From contig JAIEQQ010000251.1 of the NCBI GenBank assembly GCA_019747615.1, positions 1-6,184 of the forward strand: a stretch of 6,184 nucleotides of DNA, in the 5' to 3' direction. Below are positions 5,707-6,184 of this stretch, piece by piece. The position numbers and the translations under genes are program-made. Source of the DNA: Phycisphaerales bacterium (GTDB lineage Bacteria; Planctomycetota; Phycisphaerae; Phycisphaerales; UBA1924). Within the stretch, counting starts at the first letter, position 1, and every line of letters begins with the position of its first letter. The notes under the pieces are model-generated. The model saw only the letters and a program-made list of their open reading frames with translations. It searched no databases and was not told the origin of the DNA.

Positions 5707-6184
5707 ATGAACTACGACGCACACGCACCCGTCATCGCGCAGCTTGAGGCGCGGATCTCAACGATCCGCGACTCGCTTTAACTACGCCCACAAGGCCAGC
5801 CAGCTCCGCGAACTCAAAGCCCAGATGGAATCGCCGGACTTCTGGACCGATCAGGCCAAGGCCAATCGGATCGTCGGCGATATGAAGCACCTCGGGGCCC
5901 AGATCGAGCCGCTCGAAGGTGCGATCCGCCAACTCGACGACGCCAAGGTCGCCTTTGACATGGCTCGCGAAGCCGGCACCAGCGGCCAGCCCGACAAAGA
6001 GATGCTCGGCGAGGCCGATTCGCTCCTGTTCGACCTCAACCAGCGCATGGACAAGATCGAGCTCCGCTCGCTCATGAGCGGCAAGCACGACTACCGCAAC
6101 TGCTTCGTCACCATCTCCGCAGGCGACGGCGGCACCGAGGCCAACGACTGGGCCGAGATGCTCTTCCGCATGTACCTTAACTAC
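5707..6184 (+). CDS. prfB: Peptide chain release factor 2 (RF2), 5' part, needs +1 frameshift
   Basis: RF2 ends translation at UGA and UAA in the ribosomal A site. Frame 0 from ATG 5707 encodes 24 residues and stops at TAA 5779-5781. A +1 shift that skips T5779 continues without a stop to the window end (135 more codons), so the expected product is join(5707-5778, 5780-6184). The shifted frame is clearly RF2: NYAHKASQLRELKAQMESPD, then FW (early helical domain), a coiled-coil-like region, GKHDYRNCFVTISAGDGGTE and ANDWAEMLFRMYLNY. The last part matches the AG-GGTEA-DWA-ML-RMY block of the family. About 159 of the roughly 365 residues are visible; the SPF and GGQ motifs lie outside. The 24-codon leader matches the roughly 25-codon first ORF of E. 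coli prfB, and the junction SL|NY aligns with YL|DY there. The frame upstream of ATG is open, but an earlier start is unlikely given that match. No Shine-Dalgarno is visible. Confidence 0.93.
5776..5782 (+). promoter_or_regulatory. prfB +1 programmed frameshift site, variant CTT TAA C
   Basis: The bases ctttaac sit exactly where bacterial prfB genes carry CTT TGA C. Peptidyl-tRNA-Leu on CUU would slip to UUU, placing AAC (Asn) in the A site instead of the usual GAC (Asp). The codons just upstream (CGC GAC TCG) contain no AGGGGG-like stimulator of the kind found in E. coli. The position and frame relation are directly visible. Function as a recoding site is inferred from the family. Confidence 0.75.

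Noticed and set aside
4645..5781. Long plus-strand open frame (378 codons)
   Set aside because: It lies antisense to the SDR and small TM genes and reads as Arg/His/Pro-rich shadow sequence. Only its last 24 codons (from 5707) are real, as the prfB leader.
5779..5781. prfB as a pseudogene broken by a random frameshift
   Set aside because: The break falls precisely at the known RF2 recoding position with a CTT-stop-C layout, and the rest of the frame is intact. A chance mutation would be unlikely to land there. A sequencing error affecting the G/A base remains possible.
5732..6088. 118-codon minus-strand frame over prfB
   Set aside because: It is a shadow of RF2. The plus-strand frame matches conserved RF2 blocks.

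Overview
The window looks like chromosome from a high-GC member of the Planctomycetota, most likely class Phycisphaerae. The evidence is a pair of pseudopilin-like proteins with a degenerate 'FxDxHV' (H-X9-DG type) motif, and a family of two-TM proteins ending in a CxxCGYDxxGLxxxxxCPECG zinc ribbon. Both styles are typical of planctomycetes. The assignment is inferred from protein style; no rRNA gene is present.

Layout, left to right. (1) Positions 1-1818, plus strand: the 3' end of one pseudopilin-like gene, then a complete paralog (820-1818). The 280-bp gap between them holds two copies of a 41-bp repeat, each able to fold into a GNRA-capped hairpin. (2) Positions 1852-2005: a 154-bp nested palindrome between convergent genes, probably a MITE/REP-like element that may also act as a bidirectional terminator. 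(3) Positions 5621-2029, minus strand: a tight four-gene operon. In transcription order it encodes a small single-TM protein, a pteridine-reductase-like SDR (ATGA overlap), a 504-aa membrane/zinc-ribbon protein made of two fused repeat units (6-nt gap), and a 256-aa single-unit paralog (6-nt gap). Three copies of one domain therefore lie head to tail. The 5' ends of the two paralogous genes are nearly identical at DNA level, and their start codons lie in a degenerate 7-nt tandem repeat. (4) Positions 5707-6184, plus strand: the 5' part of prfB (peptide chain release factor 2), divergent from the operon.

The strongest observation is in prfB. The gene needs a +1 frameshift after codon 24 at exactly the classical RF2 autoregulatory position. 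The slippery site here reads CTT TAA C rather than CTT TGA C, and there is no Shine-Dalgarno-like stimulator just upstream. Because UAA is read by RF1 as well as RF2, this would change the logic of the feedback loop, unless the base is a sequencing error.

I found no CRISPR array, tRNA, rRNA, transposase or defence system. No shared pathway for the genes can be read from the sequence. The clearest links are the tandem duplications and the tight co-transcription of the minus-strand genes.
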